From Spongilla lacustris (Eukaryota; Porifera; Demospongiae; Spongillida; Spongillidae): a DNA stretch of 64,000 nt. Below are positions 59,970-64,000 of this stretch, piece by piece (within the stretch, counting starts at the first letter, position 1; every line of letters starts with the position of its first letter). Below the pieces are notes generated by a model, which saw nothing but the letters and a program-made list of their open reading frames with translations, had not been told where the DNA came from and did not search any database. The DNA is taken from assembly GCA_949361645.1 (NCBI GenBank), contig OX442433.1, positions 7,402,407 through 7,466,406 on the forward strand, given 5' to 3'. The translations under genes and the position numbers were made by a program.

Positions 59970-62900
59970 GAGGTAGGGAAGTTATGAACATAGCACATGG
60001 GGTAGGGAAGCTATGAACATAGCACATGAGGTAGGGAAGCTATGAACATAGCACATGGGGTAGGGAAGCTATGAACATAGCACATGAGGTAGGGAAGCTA
60101 TGAACATAGCACATGAGGTAGGGAAGCTATGAACATAGCACATGAGGTAGGGAAGCTATGAACATAGCACATGGGGTAGGGAAGCTATGAACATAGCACA
60201 TGGGGTAGGGAAGCTATGAACATAGCACATGAGGTAGGGAAGCTATGAACATAGCACATGGGGTAGGGAAGCTATGAACATAGCACATGGGGTAGGGAAG
60301 CTATGAACATAGCACATGAGGTAGGGAAGCTATGAACATAGCACATGGGGTAGGGAAGCTATGAACATAGCACATGGGGTAGGGAAGCTATGAACATAGC
60401 ACATGGGGTAGGGAAGCTGTGAACATAGCACATGGGGTAGGGAAGTTATGAACATAGCACATGGGGTAGGGAAGCTGTGAACATAGCACATGGGGTAGGG
60501 AAGTTATGAACATAGCACATGGGGTAGGGAAGCTATGAACATAGCACATGAGGGTAGGGAAGCTATGAACATAGCACATGAGGTAGGGAAGCTATGAACA
60601 TAGCACATGAGGTAGGGAAGCTATGAACATAGCACATGGGGTAGGGAAGCTATGAACATAGCACATGAGGTAGGGAAGCTATGAACATAGCACATGGGGT
60701 AGGGAAGCTATGAACATAGCACATGAGGTAGGGAAGCTATGAACATAGCACATGAGGTAGGGAAGCTATGAACATAGCACATGGGGTAGGGAAGCTATGA
60801 ACATAGCACATGAGGTAGGGAAGCTATGAACATAGCACATGAGGTAGGGAAGCTATGAACATAGCACATGAGGTAGGGAAGCTGTGAACATAGCACATGA
60901 GGTAGGGAAGCTATGAACATAGCACATGAGGTAGGGAAGCTATGAACATAGCACATGGGGTAGGGAAGCTATGAACATAGCACATGGGGTAGGGAAGCTA
61001 TGAACATAGCACATGGGGTAGGGAAGCTGTGAACATAGCACATGGGGAGGGAAGTTATGAACATAGCACATGGGGTAGGGAAGCTGTGAACATAGCACAT
61101 GGGGTAGGGAAGTTATGAACATAGCACATGGGGGTAGGGAAGCTATGAACATAGCACATGAGGTAGGGAAGCTGTGAACATAGCACATGAGGTAGGGAAG
61201 CTATGAACATAGCACATGAGGTAGGGAAGCTATGAACATAGCACATGGGGTAGGGAAGCTATGAACATAGCACATGAGGTAGGGAAGCTATGAACATAGC
61301 ACATGAGGTAGGGAAGCTATGAACATAGCACATGAGGTAGGGAAGCTGTGAACATAGCACATGAGGTAGGGAAGCTATGAACATAGCACATGAGGTAGGG
61401 AAGCTATGAACATAGCACATGAGGTAGGGAAGCTATGAACATAGCACATGGGGTAGGGAAGCTATGAACATAGCACATGAGGGAAGGGAAGCTATGAACA
61501 TAGCACATGAGGTAGGGAAGCTATGAACATAGCACATGAGGTAGGGAAGCTGTGAACATAGCACATGGGGTAGGGGAAGCTGTGAACATAGCACATGGGG
61601 TAGGGAAGCTATGAACATAGCACATGGGGTAGGGAAGCTATGAACATAGCACAAGAGGTAGGGAAGCTATGAACATAGCACATGAGGTAGGGGAAGCTAT
61701 GAACATAGCACATGAGGTAGGGAAGCTATGAACATAGCACATGAGGTAGGGAAGCTATGAACATAGCACATGGGGTAGGGAAGCTATGAACATAGCACAT
61801 GGGGTAGGGAAGTTATGAACATAGCACATGGGGTAGGGAAGCTGTGAACATAGCACATGAGGGAAGGGAAGCTATGAACATAGCACATGAGGTAGGGAAG
61901 CTATGAACATAGCACATGAGGGAAGGGAAGCTATGAACATAGCACATGAGGTAGGGAAGCTATGAACATAGCACATGAGGTAGGGAAGTTATGAACATAG
62001 CACATGGGGTAGGGAAGTTATGAACATAGCACATGGGGTAGGGAAGCTATGAACATAGCACATGAGGGAAGGGAAGCTATGAACATAGCACATGAGGTAG
62101 GGAAGCTATGAACATAGCACATGAGGTAGGGAAGCTATGAACATAGCACATGAGGTAGGGAAGCTACGAACATAGCACATGGGGTAGGGAAGCTATGAAC
62201 ATAGCACATGAGGTAGGGAAGCTATGAACATAGCACATGGGGTAGGGAAGCTATGAACATAGCACATGAGGTAGGGAAGCTACGAACATAGCACATGAGG
62301 TAGGGAAGCTATGAACATAGCACATGAGGGAAGGGAAGCTATGAACATAGCACATGGGGTAGGGAAGCTATGAACATAGCACATGGGGTAGGGAAGCTAT
62401 GAACATAGCACATGAGGTAGGGAAGCTATGAACATAGCACATGAGGTAGGGAAGCTATGAACATAGCACATGGGGTAGGGAAGCTATGAACATAGCACAT
62501 GGGGTAGGGAAGCTATGAACATAGCACATGGGGTAGGGAAGCTATGAACATAGCACAAGAGGTAGGGAAGCTACGAACATAGCACATGGGGTAGGGAAGC
62601 TATGAACATAGCACATGAGGTAGGGAAGCTATGAACATAGCACATGGGGTAGGGAAGCTATGAACATAGCACATGGGGTAGGGAAGCTATGAACATAGCA
62701 CATGGGGTAGGGAAGCTATGAACATAGCACATGAGGTAGGGAAGCTATGAACATAGCACATGAGGTAGGGAAGCTACGAACATAGCACATGAGGTAGGGA
62801 AGCTACGAACATAGCACATGAGGTAGGGAAGCTATGAACATAGCACATGAGGGAAGGGAAGCTATGAACATAGCACATGGGGTAGGGAAGCTATGAACAT

Positions 62901-63574
62901 AGCACATGGGGGTAGGGAAGCTATGAACATAGCACATGAGGTAGGGAAGCTATGAACATAGCACATGAGGTAGGGAAGCTATGAACATAGCACATGGGGT
63001 AGGGAAGCTATGAACATAGCACATGGGGTAGGGAAGCTATGAACATAGCACATGGGGTAGGGAAGCTATGAACATAGCACAAGAGGTAGGGAAGCTACGA
63101 ACATAGCACATGGGGTAGGGAAGCTATGAACATAGCACATGAGGTAGGAAGCTATGAACATAGCACATGGGGTAGGGAAGCTATGAACATAGCACATGGG
63201 GTAGGGAAGCTATGAACATAGCACATGGGGTAGGGAAGCTATGAACATAGCACATGAGGTAGGGAAGCTATGAACATAGCACATGAGGTAGGGAAGCTGT
63301 GAACATAGCACATGGGGTAGGGAAGCTGTGAACATAGCACAACATAGCACATGGGGGTAGGGAAGCTATGAACATAGCACATGGGGTAGGGAAGCTATGA
63401 ACATAGCACATGAGGTAGGGAAGCTATGAACATAGCACATGGGGTAGGGAAGCTATGAACATAGCACATGGGGTAGGGAAGTTATGAACATAGCACATGG
63501 GGTAGGGAAGCTGTGAACATAGCACATGGGGTAGGGAAGCTATGAACATAGCACATGAGGGAAGGGAAGCTAAC
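59970..63574. repeat. 29-bp satellite array, about 124 units
   Basis: Unit ATGAACATAGCACATGAGGT plus AGGGAAGCT, with GAGG/GGGG, CTATG/CTGTG/CTACG/TTATG and GGGAAGGG variants. A rare CACAAGAGG variant followed by CTACG occurs at about 62554 and 63078, a 524-bp duplication. The array runs to within 8 bp of the assembly gap. Confidence 0.98.
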
Positions 63575-63581
63575 CTTGAAC

Positions 63582-63781
63582 NNNNNNNNNNNNNNNNNNN
63601 NNNNNNNNNNNNNNNNNNNNNNNNNNNNNNNNNNNNNNNNNNNNNNNNNNNNNNNNNNNNNNNNNNNNNNNNNNNNNNNNNNNNNNNNNNNNNNNNNNNN
63701 NNNNNNNNNNNNNNNNNNNNNNNNNNNNNNNNNNNNNNNNNNNNNNNNNNNNNNNNNNNNNNNNNNNNNNNNNNNNNNNNN
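63582..63781. other. Assembly gap (200 N)
   Basis: Exactly 200 N, a conventional placeholder, so the true length is unknown. It begins just after the 29-bp array breaks off in CTAACCTTGAAC. Confidence 0.99.
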
Positions 63782-64000
63782 TATACAGTTAAGTAATCTT
63801 GCACAACATGATTGCGCATACTGTTCAGGTATTAAAACCTCTGTGCTAAATAAAGTGTGCTTTCAAAATGTAATGTTGTGAGCTTCTATATGTAGCTGTG
63901 TGCATTATTCATTTAAACACCTGTAAGTTTTAGATAAGGGGAAGATTGTAGTTTTATAGAAAGGTGTGCTTTGCATCATCATATTGGATCATAGTGTGTG
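63782..64000. other. Post-gap sequence, nothing recognised
   Basis: 219 bp of AT-rich unique sequence with no coding or RNA gene that I recognise. Confidence 0.6.

Noticed and set aside
55805..59970. Further upstream GPATCH1 exons or the G-patch domain
   Set aside because: I looked for the Gly-rich G-patch signature and other conserved blocks in the unique stretches and found none; they must lie outside or in the gap.
56385..63574. CRISPR-like regular repeats
   Set aside because: There are no unique spacers; these are head-to-tail satellite units in an animal genome.

Overview
The window is nuclear DNA from an animal. It holds seven protein genes, all with many introns bounded by GT and AG, and their closest relatives are conserved animal proteins: a PSKH1-like kinase, Integrator subunit 2, rotatin, a Gs-class G-protein alpha subunit and GPATCH1. 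Genes are close together (140 to 650 bp between ends) and many introns are only 35 to 60 bp. With full-length rotatin and INTS2, this suggests a compact invertebrate genome; an early-branching animal such as a sponge is my guess from gene compactness, not something I can prove here. All exon borders were worked out by hand, by requiring that every splice phase agrees and that the joined protein matches its family.

Layout. The seven genes alternate strictly in strand: small membrane protein (-, 837-1728), PSKH1-like kinase (+, 1871-2937), INTS2 (-, 3128-18683), RTTN (+, 18858-40398), G alpha s (-, 41048-49108), DUF445-type membrane protein (+, 49639-53084), GPATCH1 C-terminal part (-, 53312-55804, continuing beyond). 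Each neighbouring pair is either head-to-head (shared promoter gaps of 142, 174 and 530 bp) or tail-to-tail (gaps of 190, 649 and 227 bp). A tRNA-Thr gene lies antisense in an RTTN intron, and RTTN intron 6 carries a 2.8-kb inverted-repeat transposable element and a possible small TIR element.

The striking feature is tandem repetition. By my own addition about 24 of 64 kb is minisatellite (units 15 to 41 bp) plus (CA/GT)n and poly-C tracts. Almost every intron longer than about 200 bp has its own private repeat family, not shared with the next intron. The right end (56.4-63.6 kb) is two giant arrays with 25-bp and 29-bp units and higher-order duplications, broken by a 200-N assembly gap. Some arrays touch function: a 32-bp array in INTS2 begins at a splice donor and carries a CArG-box consensus in most units; a GT microsatellite is itself a splice donor in INTS2; two arrays lie inside the GPATCH1 coding exon.

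The genes do not form one pathway. INTS2 (3' processing and termination of RNA polymerase II transcripts) and GPATCH1 (spliceosome-associated) act on RNA; rotatin acts at centrioles and cilia; the kinase and G alpha s are signalling proteins; the other two are membrane proteins of unknown role.
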